Positions 1 through 6,769 of a stretch of 34,952 nt of DNA are shown here, piece after piece. The position numbers and the translations under genes are program-made. Position 1 is the stretch's first letter, and each line of letters begins with the position of its first letter. The notes beneath the pieces are model-generated. The model made no database searches. It saw only the letters and a program-made list of their open reading frames with translations, and had not been told where the DNA came from. The stretch comes from Treponema sp. (GTDB taxonomy: Bacteria; Spirochaetota; Spirochaetia; Treponematales; Treponemataceae). The stretch lies in contig JAIKYZ010000136.1 in the NCBI GenBank assembly GCA_024682655.1, positions 1-34,952 on the forward strand, in the 5' to 3' direction.

Positions 1-120
1 GGAAGGTTTAAATTGAATGGCTAAAATATCGCCATTCAATTTAACTTAGAGTTTCTTGCGAAACTCTTATATTGTTAATCAAATATCCTCGGTTGTTGAA
101 ACAACCTGCGGTATTTGATT
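1..120. other. Array of three hairpins, function unknown
   Basis: No gene is visible in this stretch. Three inverted repeats lie in series: a perfect 12-bp stem (10-21 with 31-42, 9-nt loop), an 8-bp stem with a 4-nt loop (48-55 with 60-67), and a longer two-part stem (77-85 with 112-120, enclosing GGTTGTT/AACAACC). The short string GGAAGGT occurs just before the array (1-7) and just after it (125-131). The stems lack long T runs, so they are not standard terminators. They could be structured RNA, repeat debris, or the end of a neighbouring unit lying left of the window. Confidence 0.5.
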
Positions 121-136
121 TTAAGGAAGGTAAATA

Positions 137-176
137 AAAAAAATCCCCCGAAATTCTAAATAAAATCGGGGGATTT
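137..176 (-). terminator. Rho-independent terminator of the GH130 gene
   Basis: An 11-bp stem (141-151 with 166-176) built on CCCCC/GGGGG is followed, reading leftward, by a run of nine Ts. It sits 36 bases past the stop codon of the minus-strand GH130 gene. Confidence 0.85.
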
Positions 177-211
177 GACTGAAATTTAAGATTTCTTGTC
201 TTTTCTAAAAA

Positions 212-1258
212 TTAGAAACGACCAATATCTCCATCCCAGTAACCTTTTTCGTCGTGTTCAAGTGTGAATTTTACACAATCTTCAACAGTTGTAAAACAAA
301 GTCCTACTACTGTATCTGCACAACCATAGTAAATTGCAATCTTTCCATCTTTTTCGTCAGTAAGAGCTGCAACTGGGAAACATACGTTATCAACAAAACC
401 TGTTGTTTCGTATGGCATTTCTGGTGTAAGCATATAATCACCACAGCGGTATTTAACAATAGAAGGTTTGTCGTGATCAAGAATTGCTGCAGAGAAAGAA
501 TAAACAAATCCATTACAAGTTGTTGAAACTCCGTGATAGAACATCAACCAGCCTTTTTCATCTTTTCCTTCTTTGTTTGTATATTCAATTTCAATAGGAG
601 CTGGACCACATCCAATTTTAACTCCCTGCCACCAGCCCTGTCCGCCTTTCTGCATAACAAGTCTGTGTTCTCCCCAGTATTTCATATCTGGTGACTGTGA
701 AAGAAGAATATCACCAAATGGAGTATGTCCTGAATCTGAAGGACGAGAAAGCATTACAAATTTTCCGTCGATTTTTTTAGGGAAAAGTACAGCGTTTCTG
801 TTGAATGGAAGGAATGGATTTTCAAGACGGGTAAAATCTTTGAAATCTTTTGTTGTTGCAACACCAATTGAAGCACCATCAAAATCTCCACACCAAAGAA
901 TATAGTAAGTATCGTCAATTTTTACACAGCGTGGGTCATAAGCATAGAATGGATCATGTGGAGTTCCATCTGGATCATGCATATGAATCTTTTCTTTCTG
1001 GAAATCCCAGTGGATACCATCATCTGAATCACCAATATAAAGGAATGGACGAGCTGATGTATCTTCTGAACGGAAAACTCCCTTGAATTTTCCCTGCCAT
1101 GGAATAACTGCTGAGTTGTAAATACGGCCCATACCTGGGAATGGGTTACGTCCAATTACTGGATTTTCTGTATAGCGCCAGATTGGAAGCCAGTAATCTT
1201 TTGGCTTGTCCTGCCATGGAATGTTTGGTAAATTGCCACCACTGATGATTTTTGACAT
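212..1258 (-). CDS. GH130 beta-1,4-mannoside phosphorylase
   Basis: This 348-aa protein has the features of glycoside hydrolase family 130, whose members cleave beta-1,4-mannosides with phosphate and release alpha-mannose 1-phosphate. Visible family marks are the IYNSAV segment after residue 45, the VFR strand near 61-63 and the YDPR motif, whose Asp (about D108) aligns with the family's proton donor. The N-terminal PNIPWQDKP-type segment fits the GH130_2 mannooligosaccharide phosphorylases better than the mannosylglucose enzymes, but this subfamily call is an inference. There is no signal peptide, so it should act in the cytoplasm on imported mannooligosaccharides. The start has a good AGGAG site nine bases upstream. 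Next to a GH26 mannanase, a GH36 and two esterases, it is probably the last step of mannan breakdown. Confidence 0.88.
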   Translation of the reverse strand: MSKIISGGNLPNIPWQDKPKDYWLPIWRYTENPVIGRNPFPGMGRIYNSAVIPWQGKFKGVFRSEDTSARPFLYIGDSDDGIHWDFQKEKIHMHDPDGTPHDPFYAYDPRCVKIDDTYYILWCGDFDGASIGVATTKDFKDFTRLENPFLPFNRNAVLFPKKIDGKFVMLSRPSDSGHTPFGDILLSQSPDMKYWGEHRLVMQKGGQGWWQGVKIGCGPAPIEIEYTNKEGKDEKGWLMFYHGVSTTCNGFVYSFSAAILDHDKPSIVKYRCGDYMLTPEMPYETTGFVDNVCFPVAALTDEKDGKIAIYYGCADTVVGLCFTTVEDCVKFTLEHDEKGYWDGDIGRF

Positions 1259-1318
1259 TTTAAAGTCTCCTAAAGCTTAAATTTAAGGTCACAAGACCTT
1301 TTTAATTCTTATACTCTT

Positions 1319-1347
1319 AGATTACTTTGACTTAGTCTAATTGTCAA
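1319..1347 (-). promoter_or_regulatory. Predicted promoter of the GH130 gene
   Basis: Reading leftward, a perfect TTGACA (1347-1342) is followed after 17 bases by TAATCT (1324-1319). It lies upstream of the GH130 start and just downstream of the AT-rich palindrome at 1376-1393. Confidence 0.45.
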
Positions 1348-1375
1348 GATAAATTTACTTAAAAAATCATAAAAA

Positions 1376-1393
1376 TTAAGTAAATTTACTTAA
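1376..1393. promoter_or_regulatory. Perfect 18-bp palindrome, candidate operator
   Basis: The 18 bases TTAAGTAAATTTACTTAA read the same on both strands. A second copy of its right part (AAATTTACTTAAA) lies at 1351-1363. The site is in the divergent gap between the GH130 and CE2-like genes, where a sugar-responsive repressor could control both. It lacks the central CG usual in LacI-family operators, so assigning it to the LacI protein at 11052-12074 would be speculative. Confidence 0.4.
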
Positions 1394-1473
1394 AATTATT
1401 AAATTCCTGGATTTTTCTTTTTAATTATTCTTTTTTGCTTGATTATATTTTTTTTCTGTATCAATCTAAAAGA

Positions 1474-2610
1474 ATGAAAGAATATAAACTGAATCAAATC
1501 AAAGATAAAAAAATTATTGGTCGTAATATTGCTTCTGCAGGTCAGTCAGAAAAAGAAATGGCTATTTTCTGGGGGGGCTCTGGAATTGAACTTTGCATAA
1601 AAGCCAGTGAAGTTTGGGCTAAGTTTTCAGCAAATTATCAAACTTCTGAACCCTGGCTTGCGGTTTTTGTAAATGGGGCTCAGATTTCCCGTTTTATGAT
1701 TACTAAAGGCCCTGCCCAATGGTATTGTCTTGCAAGAAATTTAAATCCTCAAAAAGAAAATACTATTTCTATCTTAAAAGATACCCAGCCAATGAGCGGA
1801 GAAGCTTTACATTCTCTTTTTCTTGAAGAAATTGGCTTAGATGACCAGGGAATTTTCTGTCCTCTTAAGAAAAAAGCCCTTTCAATTGAATTTATTGGAG
1901 ATAGTATTACCAGTGGAGAAGGTCTGGCCGGTGGTCCTGAGGAATGGGAATGGATTACACAATGGTTCAGGGCTTCGGATTCTTACGCTGTAAAAACTGC
2001 ACAGGCTTTGAATGCTGATTTTTCTGTGCTTAGCCAGTGTGGATGGGGAATTGCCTGGGGCTGGGATGGAGACAGAAGAAATGCTCTTCCTCCTCATTAT
2101 GATAATGTCTGTTCTGTTATGTGGGGTGAATACCAGGAAAAACTTGGTATTAAAGAAAAATATGATTTTAAGGGTGGTTCTGATTATGTTGTAATTAATC
2201 TTGGAACTAACGATAACGGAGCCTTTGATCAACCTGCCTGGAAAGATGAAAATGGTAAAGAATATCCTCTTCATAAAGATAAAAATGGCCTTGCTCTGGA
2301 AGAAGATGGAAATATTGTAAAAGCTGCTGTAAAAGACTTTTTAAAAAATATCCGCCTTCATAATCCAAAGGCCAAAATTATATGGACCTGGGGTATGATA
2401 AAACTTAAGGCAATTCCTCCTTACATCGCAAAAGGCCTTGAAGAATATAAAAATGAATCTGGCGATAAGGCTGTCTATTCTTTGGAATTTGACGCTATGG
2501 AAGATGTTGAAAAATTACCGGAAGATAAGGGTAGTAGAGGTCATCCTGGTCCTTTGACCCATTATCTGGCCTCAAAAAAATTGACTGCTTTTATAAAATC
2601 ACTTATGTAA
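1474..2610 (+). CDS. SGNH/GDSL acetyl esterase, CE2-like
   Basis: This protein (378 aa from the chosen start) has the two-part layout of carbohydrate esterase family 2: an N-terminal beta-sandwich (about 1-125) and a C-terminal SGNH hydrolase domain. The nucleophile motif is GDSITSGEG (Ser about 144), the oxyanion block is LGTND (Asn about 246), and the catalytic His is probably H357 in RGHPGP. CE2 enzymes remove O-acetyl groups from sugars and oligosaccharides. There is no signal peptide, so it should deacetylate imported oligosaccharides in the cytoplasm. A TTG at 1435 would add 13 hydrophobic residues, but the ATG at 1474 gives the natural domain start; its ribosome site (AAAAGA) is weak. 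It is transcribed away from the GH130 gene and its substrate is inferred from that context. Confidence 0.8.
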   Translation: MKEYKLNQIKDKKIIGRNIASAGQSEKEMAIFWGGSGIELCIKASEVWAKFSANYQTSEPWLAVFVNGAQISRFMITKGPAQWYCLARNLNPQKENTISILKDTQPMSGEALHSLFLEEIGLDDQGIFCPLKKKALSIEFIGDSITSGEGLAGGPEEWEWITQWFRASDSYAVKTAQALNADFSVLSQCGWGIAWGWDGDRRNALPPHYDNVCSVMWGEYQEKLGIKEKYDFKGGSDYVVINLGTNDNGAFDQPAWKDENGKEYPLHKDKNGLALEEDGNIVKAAVKDFLKNIRLHNPKAKIIWTWGMIKLKAIPPYIAKGLEEYKNESGDKAVYSLEFDAMEDVEKLPEDKGSRGHPGPLTHYLASKKLTAFIKSLM

Positions 2611-2636
2611 ATGTAAAGTCCAGTCTTTAAAATAAT

Positions 2637-2678
2637 TAAGCCCGTAAAAGTTTTATTTCTTTTACGGGCTTATTTTTT
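2637..2678. terminator. Bidirectional terminator
   Basis: A perfect 14-bp stem (2637-2650 with 2659-2672) with an 8-nt loop is followed by T-rich sequence on the plus strand and by Ts on the minus strand. It separates the convergent CE2-like and lipoprotein genes. Confidence 0.9.
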
Positions 2679-2695
2679 ACCGAATTAATTTTTAA

Positions 2696-3307
2696 TTAGT
2701 TGCGGGCATAAATATTATCAACATAGAAATCACATTCTTCAGGAACAGCACCAAAAGAATAAATAATTACTCTCTGGATATAATTCAAATACTGTAAATG
2801 TGGAATCTGGAAAGTTAATGATACTGTCTGACCTGCTGGAACTAGCTGTCCTTCAAACTGATTCCAGTCTTCCCAGTTTTCGCCACACTGTAAAACAGGG
2901 CAGATTGTAATATCAAATTCGTTTGGATTGTAGGCGTCAAGAGTTAACATTGTCATTCCTGTCCAGTCGATTTCATAAGGTGTAGTGAAAAATCCGCCTT
3001 TTTCCCATTCACCGCCATCTGTTCTTACTCTACATTTTAATGAAGTTGAATCATCGCTACCCCAGTCTGTAGAAAGTTCGCAAGATACACTTACGTCTCC
3101 ATCATTCCAAGAAGAACCAATTGCTTCCCAGAACATACCTTCTTCCATGTCATCAACAAGCAATTCAGCTCCAGTTTCTGGAATTGCAGGACTTTCTTCA
3201 ATTACAGGTGCTTCTGTAACTTCTTCCTCTGCTTTTGGTGTAGAACCACAAGAAATTAAAGCAAATAAAATTGCTGTGCCCGATAAAAGTGCTAGAATTT
3301 TTTTCAT
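2696..3307 (-). CDS. Lipoprotein with a CBM-like beta-sandwich
   Basis: This 203-aa protein begins with a lipoprotein signal ending in LISC (Cys 20), then an acidic Glu/Pro/Thr-rich linker to about residue 45. The rest (about 48-203) looks like a single jelly-roll sugar-binding module: it opens with LLVDDMEEG, has spaced Trp and Tyr residues and ends with YVDNIYARN, where a VDNI ending is common in galactose-binding-like CBM folds. No catalytic motif is visible. It probably sits at the membrane surface and binds polysaccharide or oligosaccharide, and its place beside the GH26 mannanase suggests mannan. A ribosome site (AGAGG) precedes the start. The exact CBM family could not be assigned by eye. 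Confidence 0.7.
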   Translation of the reverse strand: MKKILALLSGTAILFALISCGSTPKAEEEVTEAPVIEESPAIPETGAELLVDDMEEGMFWEAIGSSWNDGDVSVSCELSTDWGSDDSTSLKCRVRTDGGEWEKGGFFTTPYEIDWTGMTMLTLDAYNPNEFDITICPVLQCGENWEDWNQFEGQLVPAGQTVSLTFQIPHLQYLNYIQRVIIYSFGAVPEECDFYVDNIYARN

Positions 3308-3483
3308 AAAATTACCTCTTAATAAAATCTATTTATTTATATATTATCATGGAAACCCTAAAATTCAAGAAAATAAATTAGTTAAAAATTAAATTAAAAT
3401 TAACCAAATTGTTAAAGTAAATAAATTAAAAAATTACTTGCGAAAATGTCTTTTCCGATATATCTTTAAAACAGAGGTTAGAT

Positions 3484-4929
3484 ATGAAAAAACTATTTAT
3501 TATTCTTTTTGTATTCCTGTCGACTTTTTCACTTTTTGCTCAAAAATTAGAGGCTGAAGAAGGGGATGCTTTTAGCGCCAAAACAGCTTCAAGTATTTCT
3601 GGTTTTTCGGGAAAAGGTTATGTAGATTTTATGCCAGGTGGTTCATCTTTTGTAAAATTTACTTTTAAGGCAAGGAAGAATCTTAATTATGCATTTAAAC
3701 TTACTTATTCACTTTCAGATTCTGAAAAGGCTTCTGCTGTAAAAGTAGAAATTGATGATAAGTATCTGATAACTCAAAAATTAGCAGTCAGCGATTCTTT
3801 TACAAGCGTATATCTTTTAAATACTGCCCAACTGGAAAAAGGTCAGCACAATTTAAAAGTAACGGGTTATCGCGGAAAATGGTCTTTTGATTCAATTGAA
3901 ATTATAGAAGCTGATGATGATATTCTTGCTCAGGTAAAAAGTAAAAATCTGGTAAATCCAAATGCAAGTCCTGAAGCTCAAAAAGTTTTTGATTATCTTT
4001 GCCAGATGCAGGGTAAGGGTATTCTTTCTGGACAGCAGATTTATGGTCAGAATACTCAGGAAATTAAAACTATACTTGCAAGTACAGGAAAAAATCCTGC
4101 CGTATTAGGAATTGATTTAATTGATTTTAGTCCATCTAGAGTTGAACATGGGGCAAGTGGCGGTCGTTTAACAACTGTTGCAAAAAAATACTGGGACGAA
4201 GGTGGAATTATTACCTGTGCCTGGCACTGGAATGCTCCTTCTGGTCTTATTGATAAAGATATTCCAGAAATGCACTGGTATGATGGCTTTAGAACAAAGG
4301 CTACCACTTTTGATTTTACAATTGGTTTAAAAGATCACGAAAGCGAAGAATATAAATTAATGATTCGTGATATTGATGCAATTGCAAGACAACTTAAGAT
4401 TATGGCAAAAAATAATATTCCAATCCTTTGGCGTCCAATTCACGAAGCTTCTGGAAAATGGTTCTGGTGGGGTTCAAAAGGGGCAGATAACTATATTGAA
4501 CTCTATAAACTTTTATATGACCGTCTTGTAAATCACCACGGTTTGAATAATCTTATCTGGGTTTGGAATGGACAGGATCCTGACTGGTACCCTGGAGATG
4601 AATATGTAGATGTTATTTCTTATGATTATTATCCAATGAAATATAAACACGGTACAGCAGATGAATATCTTGCTAAGATTCAGGCCGCAACAGATAAGGC
4701 AAAACTTTATGCAATCAGCGAAAACGGCGCCTTACCAAATGTTGTAAAACTTGAAGAAGAAAAATCTCTCTGGTCCTGGTGGTGTACCTGGAATGGAGAT
4801 TTTACTACCGCTTCTGATGGAAGATCTTATTCAGAGGCTTATACAAAATTGGATTCATTAAAAATCTACTATGATAATCCATATACAATTACAAGAGATG
4901 AATTACCATCTTTTAAAGTAAGTCAGTAA
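3484..4929 (+). CDS. GH26 endo-beta-1,4-mannanase with N-terminal CBM35-like domain
   Basis: This 481-aa protein has a cleavable signal peptide (about 1-20, ending LFAQ), a beta-sandwich domain like CBM35 or CBM6 (about 21-142, starting KLEAEEGDAF) and a GH26 (beta/alpha)8 domain (about 160-470). The GH26 acid/base is E321 in WRPIHEASGKWFWWG and the nucleophile is E413 in ISENG. Both motifs are intact. The enzyme should cut the mannan backbone outside the cytoplasm and feed oligosaccharides to the esterases, GH36 and GH130. AGAGG precedes the ATG at a normal distance. The SGNH esterase gene starts 13 bases after its stop, so the two are co-transcribed. A weak promoter may lie at 3439-3467 (TTGCGA, 17 bases, TATCTT). 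Confidence 0.93.
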   Translation: MKKLFIILFVFLSTFSLFAQKLEAEEGDAFSAKTASSISGFSGKGYVDFMPGGSSFVKFTFKARKNLNYAFKLTYSLSDSEKASAVKVEIDDKYLITQKLAVSDSFTSVYLLNTAQLEKGQHNLKVTGYRGKWSFDSIEIIEADDDILAQVKSKNLVNPNASPEAQKVFDYLCQMQGKGILSGQQIYGQNTQEIKTILASTGKNPAVLGIDLIDFSPSRVEHGASGGRLTTVAKKYWDEGGIITCAWHWNAPSGLIDKDIPEMHWYDGFRTKATTFDFTIGLKDHESEEYKLMIRDIDAIARQLKIMAKNNIPILWRPIHEASGKWFWWGSKGADNYIELYKLLYDRLVNHHGLNNLIWVWNGQDPDWYPGDEYVDVISYDYYPMKYKHGTADEYLAKIQAATDKAKLYAISENGALPNVVKLEEEKSLWSWWCTWNGDFTTASDGRSYSEAYTKLDSLKIYYDNPYTITRDELPSFKVSQ

Positions 4930-4942
4930 AAGAGGAATAGTA

Positions 4943-6148
4943 ATGAAAAAGATTTTTTTTACATTAGCATTAATCTGCATTTGCCTTCCGGTATTTGCAG
5001 CGGGAGATAATTTTATGAATGAAAAAAGTGATCTTCGTCTTGAAAACTTTCTTGCAAAAATCAGACGTGGAGAAGACGTAACAGTTATTGCTTTGGGTGG
5101 TTCAATTACAACTGGTTTTAATGCCAAAAATGCCGCTTCTGAAGGCTGGGCCGGTTTAACTGGCGCCTGGATTAAAGATTTAGCTTCTAAGAGTGGTTCA
5201 AAAGTAACTTTTTATAACCAGGGAGTTTCTGGTACCGATTCTGCTTTTGCAATTGCCCGTTTAGATGATCATGTTATTTCTTTAAATCCTGATTTATTGC
5301 TTCTTGAATATGCAATGAATGATCAGTGGCTGGATGCTAAAGTTCGTAACAGAACTTATGAATCAATTGTCCGAAAAGTTTTATCAAAGGGCGATACTGC
5401 TATCCTTGCACTTTTTGTAAATGAACGTAAGGCTCCTTATCCATCGGCTCAGGCTGTAGAAAAACCAATCTGTGATTATTATCATATTCCTTATGTAAGC
5501 TGGAAAGAATGCCTTGAAAAAACTTCTAAACTTTCTGATTTTGAAAAATTCTATGATGGAGAGGAAACTATTCATCCAAATTCGACTGGCCACGCAAATA
5601 TTGCTTCTCATATAGAAAATAAAATTAAAGCTGTATGGGATAATCTTCCGGCCGATTCAGAAATTCCAAGTCCAGTAAAAGAACTTCCAAAAGCCCTTTC
5701 TGACTGCGGTTTTGAAAATGCAAAATATTACACAAGTGATAATATTGAACCTGTAAGTAATACTGGCTGGCAGGCAACAAGTCCTGTTCACAATGAATGG
5801 GTTAGCCATGGAAAAGCTCATAAAGGTTGGCAGACAAATGACCCTGATGCTGAATTAACTTTTGAAGTAGAAGGTTCTTCTGTTGGTATTACTTATTGCG
5901 AAAGCGACCAGTTCCGTAATGCTCAGGCCTGGGTTACAAAAGAAGATGGAACTTCTTCTCCTAAAGTAAATCTTATGTGCCTTGTAACTTATAGAAAAGG
6001 TTATTATGGATGGGCTTACCGTGAATTAATTGACACAGATAAAGTTCAGAAATTCACAGTACATATTGCAGTTTCAAAGCGTGCTCCAAAAACAGCCCAA
6101 GGAAAAAATTGTAACATTACTGGAATTCTTGTAGCAGGCGAAAAATAA
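4943..6148 (+). CDS. Exported SGNH esterase with C-terminal beta-sandwich, CE17-like
   Basis: This 401-aa protein has a signal peptide (about 1-20, PVFAA) and an SGNH domain (about 30-232) with the nucleophile in LGGSITTG (S54), a GVSGTDS block, YAMND (N126) and HPNSTGH (His about 211). A separate beta-sandwich follows (about 245-400). An esterase plus C-terminal CBM is the layout of CE17 mannan O-acetylesterases, and the gene follows a GH26 mannanase directly, so removal of acetyl groups from mannan or mannooligosaccharides is the best guess. The residue three before the catalytic His is Glu (ETIH) rather than the usual Asp, which is odd but probably tolerable. AGAGGA is placed correctly before the start. 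A GDSL esterase acting on another polymer cannot be excluded. Confidence 0.78.
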   Translation: MKKIFFTLALICICLPVFAAGDNFMNEKSDLRLENFLAKIRRGEDVTVIALGGSITTGFNAKNAASEGWAGLTGAWIKDLASKSGSKVTFYNQGVSGTDSAFAIARLDDHVISLNPDLLLLEYAMNDQWLDAKVRNRTYESIVRKVLSKGDTAILALFVNERKAPYPSAQAVEKPICDYYHIPYVSWKECLEKTSKLSDFEKFYDGEETIHPNSTGHANIASHIENKIKAVWDNLPADSEIPSPVKELPKALSDCGFENAKYYTSDNIEPVSNTGWQATSPVHNEWVSHGKAHKGWQTNDPDAELTFEVEGSSVGITYCESDQFRNAQAWVTKEDGTSSPKVNLMCLVTYRKGYYGWAYRELIDTDKVQKFTVHIAVSKRAPKTAQGKNCNITGILVAGEK

Positions 6149-6158
6149 TATTTAAAAT

Positions 6159-6217
6159 AAAAGCTGTCTTTAATTGAAATCTATTGTAAGAAATCAATTT
6201 TAAGACAGCTTTTTTTA
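6159..6217. terminator. Bidirectional terminator
   Basis: A long stem (6159-6177 with 6194-6214, one bulge) based on AAAGCTGTCTT is followed by seven Ts on the plus strand. It ends the GH26-esterase operon and, read leftward, the thioesterase gene. Confidence 0.88.
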
Positions 6218-6218
6218 T

Positions 6219-6632
6219 TTATTCTTGTTTGATTAGATGTTCCTGAAGAACTTTGTATAATTCAGGATATTTTTTTTCAAGGAAAACAGGGGTTTGATTT
6301 TTGTCAAAAAAGGCATGAGAACTGCTGGCAGTAGTTACAAGGTTATCGCCAACATACATTTTGTAGGCAATTTCCATTTTAAGGCCTTTTAATTTTTGAA
6401 CTTCTACGTCAATTCTTAAAATATCAGGGAAGGTTGTGGTTTTTTTATATTCACAGGTAACCGAAAGAACTGGAGAGTATAATCCAACTTCTTCCATTTT
6501 TGCGTAGGACCAGCCGATTTTATCTAAAAAATAAATTCTGGCTTCTTCCATAAATCTAAGGTAATTTGAGTGATGTGTTATTCCCATTTTATCAGTTTCA
6601 TAATAATTGATTTGATGTGTGTAAGATATCAT
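6219..6632 (-). CDS. YbgC/4-hydroxybenzoyl-CoA-type acyl-CoA thioesterase
   Basis: This 137-aa protein is a single hotdog-fold domain of the YbgC/FadM thioesterase group, which hydrolyses acyl-CoA thioesters in the cytoplasm. The signature is YYETDKMGITHHSNYLRFME near the N-terminus, with the active-site Asp at about D14. The length is normal for the family. The reading frame stays open upstream to 6689, but the ATG at 6632 has a strong AAGGAG seven bases before it and puts the family's first beta-strand at the N-terminus. The natural acyl group is unknown. It has no obvious link to the surrounding mannan genes. Confidence 0.85.
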   Translation of the reverse strand: MISYTHQINYYETDKMGITHHSNYLRFMEEARIYFLDKIGWSYAKMEEVGLYSPVLSVTCEYKKTTTFPDILRIDVEVQKLKGLKMEIAYKMYVGDNLVTTASSSHAFFDKNQTPVFLEKKYPELYKVLQEHLIKQE

Positions 6633-6769
6633 AAAAAACTCCTTTTCTGATGTTTTTATTTTGACAAAATATAAAAAAATGTCAAGCAATTTAGGTAAAT
6701 CTTTTTATTGAATTTGCAGATAAAGTTAATTAAACTTATGTGATTTTAAAAACTATATGAGGAAAATAT

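Noticed and set aside
1435..1473. TTG at 1435 as start of the CE2-like esterase
   Set aside because: It adds 13 residues before the natural domain start and has no better ribosome site; the ATG at 1474 is preferred.
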